A stretch of 64,000 bases of DNA from Zygnema cylindricum. Lineage: Eukaryota > Streptophyta > Zygnematophyceae > Zygnematales > Zygnemataceae. The translations under genes were made by a program, and so were the position numbers. Location: NCBI GenBank assembly GCA_037447655.1, contig JBBHKE010001099.1, positions 213,349 to 277,348 of the forward strand, written 5' to 3'. The notes below the pieces were generated by a model. It made no database searches, was not told where the DNA came from, and was given only the letters and a program-made list of their open reading frames with translations. Positions 12,228 to 23,950 of this stretch are shown piece after piece (the stretch's first letter is position 1; every line of letters begins with the position of its first letter).

Positions 12228-15200
12228 CTAAGTATGTCTGTTTAAAGTTTTTTTAAAGGAATGAAGTTGATAAGCTTTATGCAAAACATAAGTTAATGTG
12301 GTATGTGATATTCTGACCCTGTCAATAAATCGCATTAAATTGAAAAAAATGATAATAACAAAAATTGAAACAATAGTGGTGAATATTATGCCAAAAACAG
12401 GAAGTTCAAGAAACACATTAGAAACGTATAGATCAGGTTCGTCGGGTACGGATGCCATACCAATGGAACCGTAATTGAAGTTGTCGATGTTAACGGGGTA
12501 CATTGTCGGTACCATGAAAATGATCATTGTGTAAACTACATAAACGATTGAAACGACACATAAAGGCTTGGTAAATCCACCGAGGTGAAATGGACCGCGT
12601 TTAAACTTCGCATCATCCATAAGAAGACGAGCTAGAATGGGCATCAAATAGGTTCCTAAATATCCTACGGCTGCAACAGAAGCAATAGCATTGAAGGCCA
12701 CCATTGATCTGTATGAAAAAGCATATAATTTCATGTTTGTTATATTCTCATCGTAAACAATAAGAAGGTTGAATAAGACCATACAGAAAACACACAATAA
12801 AGCTACTAAGGCATTCTTGGATGTGTAAAATCATCATTGCGAAAGGGAGGAAAATGAAAAAAAACTTTACCCGAAATTGTGAAGAACAATAAAGATTTCG
12901 GCGATGGCAACAAACCACGACGCGCAAACTGGAACTTTAGCTTTTGTCGAAACATAAGAAAAAATAGAAGGAAATGGCATCGCTTTATCTCTTGCTTGGG
13001 CATACACATGTCGTGCAGCTCCCAAAGCTCCACTTTGACCTGAACTCTTCCAGTAAACCCAAAAAAACTCTTTAAACGAAAAAAAGCTTGTTGCTTCACG
13101 ATACTTTACATGGAAAACACCCAGAAAAAGCATTTTTATGGAGGTACTGGGTCAATGTTACTTCTCAAAGCTGAAAATTGTTACACACCATGCATTGAAA
13201 AATGATAATGTAGTGGATATTATACATATACCAAACGAATAACAGGGAAAAAAAATTATACCTGAAGCAAAGAAGGGTATGACCATCAAAATTAGAAGAA
13301 TGTATGCTCCAGTTCCGTTTCCGTATCGTTTATGAAACGCATCATATATAATTTGTGCCACTGGATATCGACCTCCGGTCGCATTTTCTGGCGAAAAGAG
13401 ATCGCCCCAATATCCCTGGCATCCAAAGAAATATATTTTCATGGTTTTCTAAATTTGAATGGTTTTTGGTTAAGCGTTGGGCCCAAAATATTTCACAACG
13501 ACAAAATTCATTTCCATGAATGAGAACCTATGGATCAATATGAGTGAGGATGTGGAATAAGAATCCTAAAATCAATTTCACAAGTCATGAGGAACATTAG
13601 AATATTTGACATTTTATCTCCAAAAATGTCAATTTAAATAATATTGATGGCGATCGCCCCAATTCTAGTTCATATAAATTTCCAATGCGAATTTCAATGT
13701 TAATGTCAATTCGAATGACATACTTCAATATTAATTCGAATGCCAATGTCCATGCCAATTTTTACAGTTAATGTCAGCGACAATTTTATTCCAGTTTTAT
13801 TGTTAATGCCAATGCCAACGGCAGTTATTATTGTTAATGTCAATATCCATGTCAATGCCATTTGTCCCTGTTAATGTCAATATGAATCAATGCAAGTTTT
13901 ACTGATGATGTCAATGTCAATGCCGATGACAATGCCTATGCTACACAAGGATGCCTTAGTGCACCTAATATCTGTAAAGATGACTTTAAATGCTTGTAAA
14001 TATTTGAAATTTAAGAAAATTCAAATCTGGATATTAATTGTTTTGCATATTTTTTGTTTTTGTCGAAGCCTATATTACTGTCAAATTGAACACTGACGCC
14101 AATCAGGTCCAGACATCAACGAGACTCACCTGAATAGAAAATGTGAGTGCGTTTAGTAGGGAATAGCCGAGAACAATCTCCACAAAAATAGAAATCATAA
14201 TAGCTTTTGGTGCTGATCGATCTGCATTTTTTGTCTCTTCTGTTATATAAGCGGCCGCATCGAAGCCAAAGAAACAGAAATGGGGCAAAAGAGATGCAAA
14301 CATCCAGTTAAAACCCGTTCCATGTACCCCCGTTATTGTTGAGCTTGTCTCCCAATGTTTGTACACATAGGATGCTTTCTGGTGAGTTTGTGCGACGGCT
14401 GGAAGTACGATGCACAAAGCAATTACATACAACGGAATGAAATACGCATAGAAATTTAGAAAGATAGAGGTCCAACGGATATTGAGAGAGTTGATACAAG
14501 CCCACGAGAGTACAATAGCACAATATATCGCGAAAAATACTCCTTTACTTGCCCAGTATCCACCGCCATTAGCTCCCCCAGATATGAGAAGGATGATTTG
14601 TTGAATAATTTGAGCGGCTGCATGCAAAAAACACAAAATTAAAACGGTATTATGATCAACGACATAATGAGCTTAAAATAAAGATCCACATTTGTCAAGG
14701 GCGTTTCACACGAACTTCACCTTCGCATGCTCTTGCTATACAACCGCCGATACTCGAGTTTGTTTTAAAAATAAGCACGTGTTTGTTTTCCATAAGGACA
14801 TGAAAGTCACTGAAATTGTCCATTGTACCTGGGAGCCTTTTGTGATCACAAAACGCTAACAGACCTGTTTTCAGTTTTCTTCCCGAACTGAAAACTTGAC
14901 CAGTAGAGCTTAGTTCTTTGCTACTATTATTACATACGATAGCCAAACGGAGGACTCTTAAAAAAAAGACTCTTTGTAACAGTGGCCATCTGAGGACACT
15001 GTTTACCCGGGTATGCCACGCTGGCGTTACCGACAGTAACGGCGACCAGTTGGAGCCAAGCGGTAGTCCAAGCCACCAGTGGGGCCCACTGTGGAGAACT
15101 CATACTCGCCGCCCAAAAGTACAGCGCGCCAGTGGTCTGCAAATGTTCGGAAATTAAATACAAAAACACGAATAGTCTCATCAGCAAATAGTATCTATAT

Positions 15201-15857
15201 GGTGGCTGTACCGTTAACCTGGAAGCGGAGCATCGGTAATTGTGCAAGCATGTACTTCAAAATATTACAAGGGAACAAGCCAATAACCGAGAAGGAGGTA
15301 AATTACTTGGGAAAGTGGTAAGCTGCAGGAAACGAGGTAACACGCAGGAAAGTGGTAAATTACCATAAACTAGGGAAACACTTAAGAAAGAGGTGAATTA
15401 CCGGGAAAGAAGAGGAAATTTCTGCGAGGCAGAGGCCGACGCAGATGACGAATGCGACAACTGGCCACCAGGGCCACATTACGGCCAAAGGACCTCCGTA
15501 ACTGAGAGCTATGGCGTAGAATGGTACCACTGTAATAATGGGATTCATTACGGATACTGACATACTGATGATCTCCACCAAATTCTGGGTAAGAACATGA
15601 AATCGGGACACAGATTTCAGCAGCTAATTCGAGATGGCTGTTGTGTAGTATGTTGAATCTAGAACCGAAAAACTGGAAAGACTGACAAAGAAAAAACCAA
15701 TTTTACATAGAATTGGACTTACCAGTTCTCGTCGGAGCTCTTGTTTGTAACCGAGTTCCATGAGACGTTTTTCGGAAGGATCCATGAAGGAGGAAGCGTA
15801 TTTTTCTGACGAATTCGGCAGGACAAGACCACCCTTCTCGGCTTTGTTTTCTTCCAT
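12228..15857 (-). CDS. APC-superfamily amino-acid permease (BAT1/Uga4-like), 7 exons
   Basis: Predicted membrane transporter for amino acids, GABA or choline-like substrates. Joining exons 15857-15723, 15584-15402, 15136-15007, 14617-14130, 13415-13262, 13039-12871 and 12708-12228 gives 579 codons plus stop, with GT-AG at every intron (138, 265, 389, 714, 222 and 162 bp) and every phase matching. Length is typical of the family, which has 12 membrane helices. Visible hallmarks are the polar N-terminus ending LGYKQELRREL, the first helix with ALSYGGP, AEISSSFPTTGALYFWAA across introns 2/3, and EETKNADRSAPKAI at about residues 276-289, the family signature after helix 6. GQSGALGAARHVYAQARDKAMPF crosses intron 5, and KFKRGPFHLGGF lies in exon 7. 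The start is the first in-frame ATG. A plant-style bidirectional amino-acid transporter or a fungal GABA/choline permease are the closest analogues; substrate cannot be read from sequence. No disabling change is visible. Confidence 0.93.
13650..13935. repeat. Degenerate short repeats in permease intron 4
   Basis: Within the 714-bp intron, many imperfect units of the type aatgtcaatgccaatg. It resembles a decayed simple-sequence array. Similar word composition recurs at 50840-51010 and, inverted, at 51400-51890. Confidence 0.7.
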
Positions 15858-16795
15858 TTAGAAACTATGAAAGGATAAAAAACCAAAGGATGAGTGATAA
15901 GTAAGTTTGTACTATAGGACGACAACTTGCTAAAGAAAATACGATGAATCGAGATGATGAGAAAAGAAAAAGAGGTTCACTATGTTAAGCGGTAAAAGAA
16001 GTAGAATAACTAGATAATGTATGGTGATAATTTTTGAATAAAATGGAAACGAATCGAGAAGAGAGACGAAGATGAGAAAGAAAAAAAACACTCCATATTT
16101 ATGCTTGTACGATGTAAGAGAGTTTCGAGCGGTGCAAAGGATGAATTAGTGTGAATTAAAGCCGTACGGCTGACCAGGACCAAAGTACGAATGGTCGCTT
16201 CAGTACATTACAAAAAGCCGCTTTGATTTGCCGGGAACTGTACGGCAAACGTTTGCTCACATAAAAAACTGGAGAGAATTTCCCGGAGACATTGGCAAGC
16301 CCTGTCGATTGTGACGGCTAGGCCTTTACCGTTTTGTCGTTTCGTGCCGATATCAATTGCAGCGTCAATTTGTCGTGCATTTATTTTCCAGTGTGGTTTT
16401 GCCACGTGTATGCACACGTGAAATCTACCTGGCCGACAAACGTAAAGCATAAGGCGAACGCAAAAAGTACAAAATATTATAAGGGCTTTCGGCAATTTTG
16501 GTCTGACATTGTAAACTCACACGTCGATTGTAAATTCCAATAAGCTTCGATAGTAGTTGCCGTGAAGTTTCCGACGGACAGCCCGTTTTAAAAAAAGCTA
16601 CGGCCGTCCAGTTGGCTATGATTGCATGGTACATCACGGTGGCCGTTTGAAGCCCTTCACAACATGTGTTTAAAGGCGTGCGTTTTACGGTATGGGTTTG
16701 CAGTAGTGTTGGGTTTCGAGGACCACTTGCCGATATTCGATATGTACCGAATTTTAGGTCCCCGATAATCGATATATCGAGAAGCTACCTCCCCT
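15858..16795. other. 5' flank of the permease gene
   Basis: No gene recognised. It includes the presumed promoter and 5' UTR of the minus-strand permease. No convincing TATA box or other element stands out. Confidence 0.4.
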
Positions 16796-17548
16796 CAGAG
16801 GTCGCAAACGGTCAACCGAAACCGTGACCGACCGTTAACCGACCGCCCGCGCCGGATCCGGAACGGATTCGGTTGCCAAATTTTGGGGGTCGGGCGGTTA
16901 CGGTCGGTTGATTCACCATGAAAAAAAAAAACGGTCGGTTACGGTCGGTCAACCAAAAAACCAAAAAAAATGAAAATTTTGTACTGTCCCTATAATCCAA
17001 CATTCTTGTACTTTGTACTCTTTGGCATCGTGGAAGTACGTGACATCATGATTAGCGTCGCAAATCTGACACGGTACTGTAGTAAGCTATTTATTTTGCA
17101 AATCAAAGGGAACGCGACAAAGCGTCGCAAATCTGACACGGTAGTACACTATTCATTTCGAAAATCTTAGGGAACGCGACAAAGCGCCGCATATCTGACA
17201 CGGTAGTATGATATTCATTTGGCAAATCTTAGGCAACGCGACAAAGCGTCGCAAATCTCACACAGTAGTACACTATTCATTTTGCAAATCTTAGGGAACA
17301 CGACAAATCGTAATTGTTGGCTTATTTCGTCGTACATTGATTAATTTTGTACTTTTTCGGTTACGGGCGGGCAAGGTTAGTCGCGAAAAATCAAGATTTT
17401 GCTAATTTATTTTTTTTGTAAACAACGGTCGTTTAACGGTTAACAATTTTGGAGCGTGAAAAAACTCGGTCAGGCGTCGGTTACTCCGATTTGAAAAAAA
17501 AAAACGGTCGGTTTCAGGTATGAAATGTTTTAACTTTTGCGACCTCCG
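16796..17548. mobile_element. hAT-like MITE, copy b
   Basis: Starts CAGAGGTCGCAAAC and ends TTTGCGACCTCCG, the same termini as the 9077 element with one change in the last bases. The flanks (cctcccct left, tcccccct right) are an imperfect 8-bp duplication. The interior has cggtcggttacggtcggt ends and a minisatellite of about 62 bp (tcgcaaatctgacacggtagtac..., about 17055-17310). No transposase. Confidence 0.8.
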
Positions 17549-17564
17549 TCCCCCCTCCGTGAGG

Positions 17565-18321
17565 CAGAGGTCGCAAACCGTCAACCGGAACCGTGACCGA
17601 CCGTTAATCGACCGCCCGCGCCGGATCCGGAACGGATTCCGTTGCCAAATTTTGGGGGTCGGGCGGTTATGGTGGGTTGATTCACCAGGAAAAAAAAAAC
17701 GGTCGGTTACGGTCGGTCAACCAAAAAACAAAAAAAAATGAAAATTTTGTACTGTCCCTATAATCCAACATTCTTGTACTTTGTACTCTTTGGCATCGTG
17801 GAAGTATGTGACATCATGATTAGAGTCGCAAAATCTGACACGGTACTGTAGTAAGCTATTCATTTCCCAAGTCAAAGGGAACGCGACAAAGCGTCGCAAA
17901 TCTAACACGGTAGTACACAATTCATTTCGAAAATCTTAGGGAACGCGACAAAGCGTCGCAAATCTGACACGATAGTACAATATTCATTTCGCAAATCTTA
18001 AGCAACGCGACAAAGCGTCGCAAATCTGACACGGTAATACACAATTCATTTCGCAAATTTTAGGGAACGCGACAAATCGTAATTATTGGTTTATTCATAC
18101 GTCGTACATTAGTTAATTTTGTATTTTTTTCGGTTACGGGGGGGCACGGTTAGTCGCGAGAAATCGAGTTTCGGTTAACTTCTATTTTCGTAAACACCGG
18201 TCGGTTAGCGGTTAACCATTTTGGAGCGTGACATAACCCGGTTGGGTGTCGGTTACTCAGATTTTGAAAAAAAAAAACGGTCGGTTTCCGTTAAGTAAAA
18301 TATTGACTTTTGCGACCTCTG
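17565..18321. mobile_element. hAT-like MITE, copy c
   Basis: CAGAGGTCGCAAAC to TTGCGACCTCTG. The flanks ccgtgagg (17557-17564) and ccgtggag (18322-18329) agree at 6 of 8 positions, a decayed TSD. It lies only 16 bp from copy b, in the same orientation, with the same interior minisatellite (about 17825-18080). Confidence 0.85.
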
Positions 18322-18345
18322 CCGTGGAGCGCGCTTAGTGTGGGG

Positions 18346-19037
18346 CAGAGGTCGCAAACGGTCAACCGAAACCGTGACCGACTGATAACCGACCGCCCGT
18401 GCCGGATCTGGAACGGATTTAGTTGCCAAATTTTGAGGGCCGGGCGGTTGCGGTCGGTTGATTCACCAGGAAAAAAAAAACGGTCGGTTACGGTCAGTAA
18501 ATCAAAAAACCAAAAAACAAATAAAATTGTACTGTCTATACAATCCTACATTATTGTACTTTGTACTCTTTGGTATCGTGGAAGTACGTGACATCATGAT
18601 TAGCGTCACAAATCTGACACGGTAGTAGCACTATTCATTTCGCAAATCTTACGGAACGCGACAATGCGTCGCAAATATCACACGGTAGTACACTATTCAT
18701 TTCGCGAATCTTTAGGGAACGTGACAAAGCATCGCAAATCTGACACGTTAGTAAACACTATTCATTTCGCAAATCTAAAGTAACGTGACATATCGTAATT
18801 TTTGGCTTATTCATACGTCATACATTAGTTAATTTTGTACCTTTTCGGTTATGGGCGGGCACGGTTAGTCGCGAAAAATCGAGTTTCGGTAAACTTTTTT
18901 TTTTCGTAAAAGTCGGTCGGTTAACGGTTAACAATTTTGGAGCGTGACAAAACCCGGTCGGGCGTCAATTACTTAGATTTTGGAAAAAAAAAACGGTCGG
19001 TTTCGGTTATGTAAAATTTTTATTTTTGCGACCTTTG
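18346..19037. mobile_element. hAT-like MITE, copy d
   Basis: CAGAGGTCGCAAAC to TTGCGACCTTTG. The flanks gtgtgggg (18338-18345) and gtgtaggg (19038-19045) match at 7 of 8 positions. It begins 24 bp after copy c, in the same orientation. The interior minisatellite has fewer units (about 18600-18800) than in b and c. Confidence 0.85.
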
Positions 19038-19045
19038 GTGTAGGG

Positions 19046-20162
19046 GGGGGGGGTATTTTTTCTTACTAGGTATGTTGCTAAGTTTTAGAGGAAAACTACA
19101 AAAATAACCCTTGCTTTGGCACATGGAGACATACCCTAAGTCACTTAGCGTAGACAAGCGGCTAGAAATTTTTGTTTGGGCCTTTTTGTAATTTTTGCGA
19201 AGCTTTATGTGTATTTTTTAAAGTCGTGGGTATGCTTTGTTGACGGTAAGTAGGATTGGCGTAATTTGATTTTTGGAAGTTTTGTCTGCAACAACCCACA
19301 CTTTTATAAATAGAGGATTTCCAATCACTGTTTGTTTGGTCTAAGTATTTGACCCACAGTAATGGTGTGTTCCTATGTAATCATAAATTAGTGTTATAAC
19401 TTTGTTTTTTAGGGAAGAATCTACGCACTATTTTTCAAAGTGTTCCTATTTCCGAAGACGAAAATGTTAATTTAAACTGTGACAATCTTAGACGTGAGTG
19501 CAATTTGTGACAATTGTAGACGATTACAAAACTCAGACAAATTTTGACGTTTTTAAAATAACGACGGTCGTTAAGTCTAGTTCTTTGTGACATTGTCGAT
19601 ATCTAGGGTTTTGTGACATTTTGACGTCATGCTCTCTTGTGACGGTAATGACGGTGACGGTATTACTTCACCAATCTTAGAGATTTTTGCCATAGTTTCT
19701 CGATTTTGTTTTTTTTTATTTTCTCACCTTACTTGCCGTAAAACTAAGCCCAAAGATATTAAAAAAAAATTTTTTTTTAAAGCTTTATCATTTCGTATCA
19801 ATATTACCGGGTTTCATTTGAAAAAGTGTGAGAAAAAATGATAGTGTGAGAGGGAGTGGGATAGGGGCGCCTTCACCGACTTTGTTTTTGCGAACTAGCA
19901 TTCGTTGTTGGAGAAACCACCATGGCCACTATACGTAAAAAAGTCCGTACAACCTGGGTAAAGATAATGTGTTTTTTTCCTTTTGTACTCTGCTTTTTGT
20001 AAAGATGTTTTAAAAAATTTACAACATGTGCGAAGACATAGTTATATTAGTTGTTCACCGCTACTTTAAAAAAAATACACTAGCGAGTCGTTTTCAAATA
20101 AATTCTGAAAATGAGTTAGAATTACATGGCGGTGGGTCCAAAAGAGCATGAGAGCAAGTTGT
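19046..20162. other. Non-coding stretch left of the gag-only element
   Basis: No gene recognised. A short G-run at about 19045-19051 follows the MITE cluster. A plus frame at 19629-19841 has no known homology. Confidence 0.4.
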
Positions 20163-20280
20163 TGAAATTCTATGGGCTCCATTGCCACACAGAATTCGCA
20201 GATCAAAAAAAGCTATTCTAGATAGTGCTGACTCTAAGTTTATATAAACCCAAATGATTGACTCATTGACAATCAGAACC

Positions 20281-21133
20281 CCATTAAAGCTTCACCCCTG
20301 TGAAACAAGACTTTCTGTGTGCTCAGTTCAACCACATAATGCAAAGTTAGAATATGTGATTTGGATACATTAACCCACTTTGACTTTCCCTTAGAAATGC
20401 AGCCACCCAGGCAGGCAAAAACTCTGACCGACTACACCCCTGTGTAGCTTGGACTCCCTTGAGTCCGCAGCAACAAAAATTACACTGAAATTGGACAACT
20501 GAGTTGATAGATATGGCTGGCTAAAGTTTGCCTTTTATACAAGATGCTCTCTGGGAGAGGCGGCTACCTACCCGAAATATTCCAAGTCCTATTCCCTCTC
20601 TAAAACCCCTTCTACTGAAGTACAACGCTAATCACAAGTCTGTACCGTACAGAAAAGTACAGGAGCCGGTGTACTTTCTGTACGGCAGCTCTACGACAGG
20701 CCATAACACCATTAAAGCTTCACCCCTGTGAAACAAGACTTTCTGTGTGCTCAGTTCCACCACATAATGCAAAGTTAGAATATGTGATTTGGATACATTA
20801 ACCCACTTTGACTTTCCCTTAGAAATGCAGCCACCCAGGCAGGCAAAAACTCTGATCGACTACACCCCTGTGTAGCTTGGACTCCCTTGAGTCCGCAGCA
20901 ACAAAAATTACACTGAAATCGGACAACTGATTTGATAGATATGGCTGGCTAAAGTTTGCCTTTTATACAAGATGCTCTCTGGGAGAGGCGGCTACCTACC
21001 CAAAATATTCCAAGTCCTATTCCCTCTCTAAAACCCCTTCTACTGAAGTACAACGCTAATCACAAGTCTGTACTGTACAGAAAAGTACAGGAGCCGGTGT
21101 ACTTTCTGTACGGCAGCTCTACGACAGGCCATA
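20281..21133. repeat. Tandem duplication of about 425 bp inside the 3' LTR
   Basis: Two head-to-tail copies beginning ccattaaagcttcacccctg and ending ctctacgacaggccata, differing at a few bases. Absent from the partner LTR at 30523-31669. Confidence 0.9.
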
Positions 21134-21450
21134 CAGGTGACATCTGTCACATCCGAGCTTGTTGTCTTGCACTCCGGAAATTCCGCAACCATGTACGATG
21201 TCGCCACGTGTCATCTGGAGTGGCGGCGCCTGAAAACGCCAAGGCGGCCTTTCCGGAATCTGGGCTTGCACCACGGCCGTCGATTTTACATCGCATTTTT
21301 ATCCGGACCGTCGAAACAAATGTTCGTAACATTTGTTTCGTGCGGCATAAAAGGTACAACGGGTTTATGCCAAAGATTCCGTCCTAGTAGTTAAATGGAA
21401 TCTTTGCTTTGTATTTATTTAAATACCTATTGTACCTTATATTTCCTAGC

Positions 21451-21536
21451 ACTGATCCTAGTCTACAAGATAAAGCTGTCACCTACTGGTTAATCTAACA
21501 GACGTTAGGTATCAGGATCAAATCCTGGAGCCGACA
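21451..21536 (+). other. tRNA-like module in LTR (antisense to element)
   Basis: A-box-like tagtctacaagataaagc (21459-21476) and B-box-like ggatcaaatcc (21515-21525) at tRNA-like spacing. A 5-bp T stem can form (tcagg with cctgg), and the end reads agccgaca. The 5' acceptor strand does not pair with the 3' one, so it is not an intact tRNA gene. Confidence 0.6.
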
Positions 21537-21739
21537 GTCTTTTTGGTACTGACTAAGTAGTAGCCTATTTTCTGTCACCTTAGACTGCATAGGCAGCCAT
21601 GGTTATAGCTCTCTCTCCAGTCTTCAGTGACTACAACAAGAATGGGGACTGGAGAGTGGAGCGAGAAGCAAACTGCCTTTGCTTTATTTTTTTCTTTTAT
21701 TTTTCCTATTAAGACCTAGAAAATACATAACTTTCAACA

Positions 21740-21756
21740 CTCCCCTTATTTTCTAG
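21740..21756 (-). promoter_or_regulatory. Polypurine tract of gag-only element
   Basis: The minus strand reads CTAGAAAATAAGGGGAG immediately before the 3' LTR start. The same tract precedes the 3' LTR of the Copia element at 57789-57805. Confidence 0.75.
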
Positions 21757-21883
21757 TCTACATTTTTGCAAAAAATAATTTCCTTCTTTTCTTTTTCTTC
21801 TTTCTTTTCTCCTTATAAAGCTTTAAGTAAATAACCTTGTATTTAAAGAGGTGTAGTATATGAGTAAAAATAATTATTGCATC

Positions 21884-22500
21884 TTATTGATCACTCATGT
21901 TATTTCGCATGCCAACTTTCATAAATCCGAGCAAAGATATTATCCACCTGATCTCTTTTCCCTCCACACACAAACAGATTTCCCACTCGCAATCCAAACA
22001 GCCAGCCCCATCTCCAATCTGCAACATACACCCAGATGCTAACCCTTTTAGAGGCACACCTTCATAAATACCATCACTTCCTTTTGTGATGTCAAACCCA
22101 TTACCCCCAAAAATTGAACTTTCCTCACTCTCTCTTTCCAAATTTATTCCCAATAAATATTTCTCCTCCCCTAAACCTTTTATTAGATATTCCTCTTCTC
22201 CCCTATCCTTTAAAACCCCTTCTAGTTTCACTTCTCCCCTTTCCTCCGAATCCGTAGAAATCTCCCTTTCCAACCAGTTTTGTGTTTTCAATTTTTTTAT
22301 AAAATTATCCTCATTAATTTTATCTTTTCCATTTTCACTTATGGATTCTAGATCTGACTTTCTTATTTTTAAGTCATCCACTCTACACTCTTCGACATCC
22401 TCAAGTACCTCCTCTCTCTCTACTTCCTTTATACCTCCAAAAGCACACTGTTGCCTTCGTGGAATTTATGTGTGCTTTTCTCTCTTTTCCATTATACCGA
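21884..22500 (-). CDS. Gag-polyprotein C-terminal extension, non-protease
   Basis: Continuation of the gag reading region. RC of about 22465-22380 still resembles the gag-protease junction of the autonomous Copia copies (PRRQQCAFGGIKEVEREE against PRRQKFAFGRVREAREE at 46300). Beyond that the sequence diverges into about 165 Glu/Lys/Gly-rich residues, ending GKEIRWI...NNMSDQ. The DSGAS active-site motif expected next is absent. I do not recognise this extension; it may be a drifted former protease region or a replacement sequence. Confidence 0.5.
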
Positions 22501-22986
22501 TGTGAAGAAGCTCCAAATATTCTTCATCCTCTTTCTCCTCTTCCCCTTCTTCATCCTCATTCACATACCGACTTCTAAGTTCTTCCAAACAAAGACACTC
22601 CTCCATATAGTGACCTGATTTCCTACAAGCAAAGCAAACCCCTTTAAGCTCCCCTTTCTTTTCCTCTCCCTCTCTTTCCACCAAAGTTCCGATAAGGTTT
22701 ACCTTTGTCGTTTTTCCTCTCATCATGCTTCTGCTCGTCACCGCCATTCCTCACATCACGCTTCCGCGAGTCACCACCAGTTGTAAATGCAGTCACCCTC
22801 TCACTTCTCCGACGAAGCTCCAAAGTGCTTTCCCTCACGAGAATTATCCCCATGGTAATGCTCCAAGTCCATGAGGAGCCATCCATTCCCTGCATATGGT
22901 AAATGATATCTTCGTACTCATCTGGAAGCTTCATGATTAGTGTATTAATCTTTCTCTCCTCAGATTCTACATATCCCGCACTAGCA
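22466..22986 (-). CDS. Copia-type gag, C-terminal part with zinc knuckle
   Basis: Encodes ASAGYVESEERKINTLIMKL, then PDEYEDI and an Arg/Lys-rich linker. In a shifted frame comes a CX2CX4HX4C knuckle (C-FA-C-RKSG-H-YMEE-C). It is the same family as the gag of the Copia elements at 46.8 and 61.5 kb (KINTLIMKLPDEYEDI against KMNSLLMKLPDDYENI). Its N-terminal half is at 29941-30131, on the far side of the nested insertion. The frameshift between the linker and knuckle shows decay. Confidence 0.75.
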
Positions 22987-22989
22987 AGC

Positions 22990-23948
22990 TGTCGTGCATG
23001 AGAGGCAAGCAAGCGAACATGCATCACATCCAGCAAAGTCATGCTCAAAAATATATATACAAATGAACATAAATATGGAAACACAAGAAATAAATACACC
23101 ATGAAAGGTATAAAGGTGAAAATGACCCAAAGAGAAAAGGGGAAAGAATACTCCCCTAAAGTGAAGTAAACACAATAATTAAAGATGTTGGACAATAGGC
23201 GGCCAACATCGTCTACCGTACGCCTGACAAAATCCACCATCCAAGGGTAAAAACCCTCCTTAACTACATGTGCGCGAACCTACATGGGTTCGCGACTTAA
23301 ATAAATAAAAGGTATCGAAGCGCCGCCGATACCACCGGGAATCGCGATTCGTCGCCAAACGATACCGCGCGTCGATACTCACAAAATTGCGTGCATACGC
23401 ACGAAACAAAACATGTCGCACGAATTGAAACGTATCGTCTGAAATATTCCCGGAAATCGCGCCGCGTCGATACTTCCAAAATCGTGTACCTTGAAAATAA
23501 ACAAAACAAAACGTGCGCACGAAATTAGTATGCATTTAATCGTACGTGACCGCAAATCGCGTTCACATCATAAACACATGAACTGACGAAAACTCGCACA
23601 TGGGAACGCAAATTATCAACGCGTGCCAAAATCCTGCGTGCATGCATAAAATCGCGCGTGCAAGCATGAAACCTCGCGCGCGTGCTTTAAACTGTGTGTG
23701 CATACAAAATACTGCACGTGCGTGAAAAATACCGCGCGTGCGAGCAAAATACCGCGCGTGCGTAAGAAAAACTGCGCGTGCATGGGAAATACCGCGCATG
23801 CGTGGGAAATACCGCGCGTGTGTAAGAAAAACTGCGCGTGCGTGGCAAATACTGCGCGTACGGCCATTATACCGTGCGCAAGCGCCAAATATCGCGCGTG
23901 CCTGCATGATATCGTGTGCGCAAGCAATCGACACGCTGCGGCATGACA
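22990..23948 (-). repeat. 3' LTR (core plus terminal block) of nested element
   Basis: The core 23183-23948 is nearly identical to 29172-29936, and its minus strand starts TGTCATGCCGCAGCG. The outer part, 22990-23182, is not found at the 5' end; it is repeated just inside, at 23951-24212. Confidence 0.75.
23620..23920. repeat. GC-rich minisatellite in LTR
   Basis: Imperfect tandem units of about 20 bp of the type tgcgtgggaaataccgcgcg, about a dozen units, within the LTR core. Every frame across it is open, which creates spurious Arg/Ala/His-rich reading frames. The same array recurs at 29625-29910. Confidence 0.85.
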
Positions 23949-23950
23949 AC

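Larger units (their letters stand above)
20163..21739 (-). repeat. 3' LTR of gag-only element, with internal duplication
   Basis: 1577 bp, against 1147 bp for the 5' LTR. The excess is a tandem duplication: about 20281-20705 is repeated at about 20706-21133 with only a few differences. The minus strand starts TGTTGAAAG at 21739. The plus-strand tRNA-like module lies at 21451-21536. Confidence 0.88.

Noticed and set aside
12867-13133. Separate small minus-strand genes in 12.8-13.4 kb
   Set aside because: They are exons 5 and 6 of the permease read through into introns; splice sites with matching phases join them.
14918-15321. Plus-strand frames opposite the permease
   Set aside because: Antisense shadows of exon 3 and its introns; no homology and no codon support.
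17050-18800. Regular repeats that could suggest a CRISPR-like array
   Set aside because: Units of about 62 bp are contiguous without unique spacers and lie within hAT MITEs of a eukaryote.
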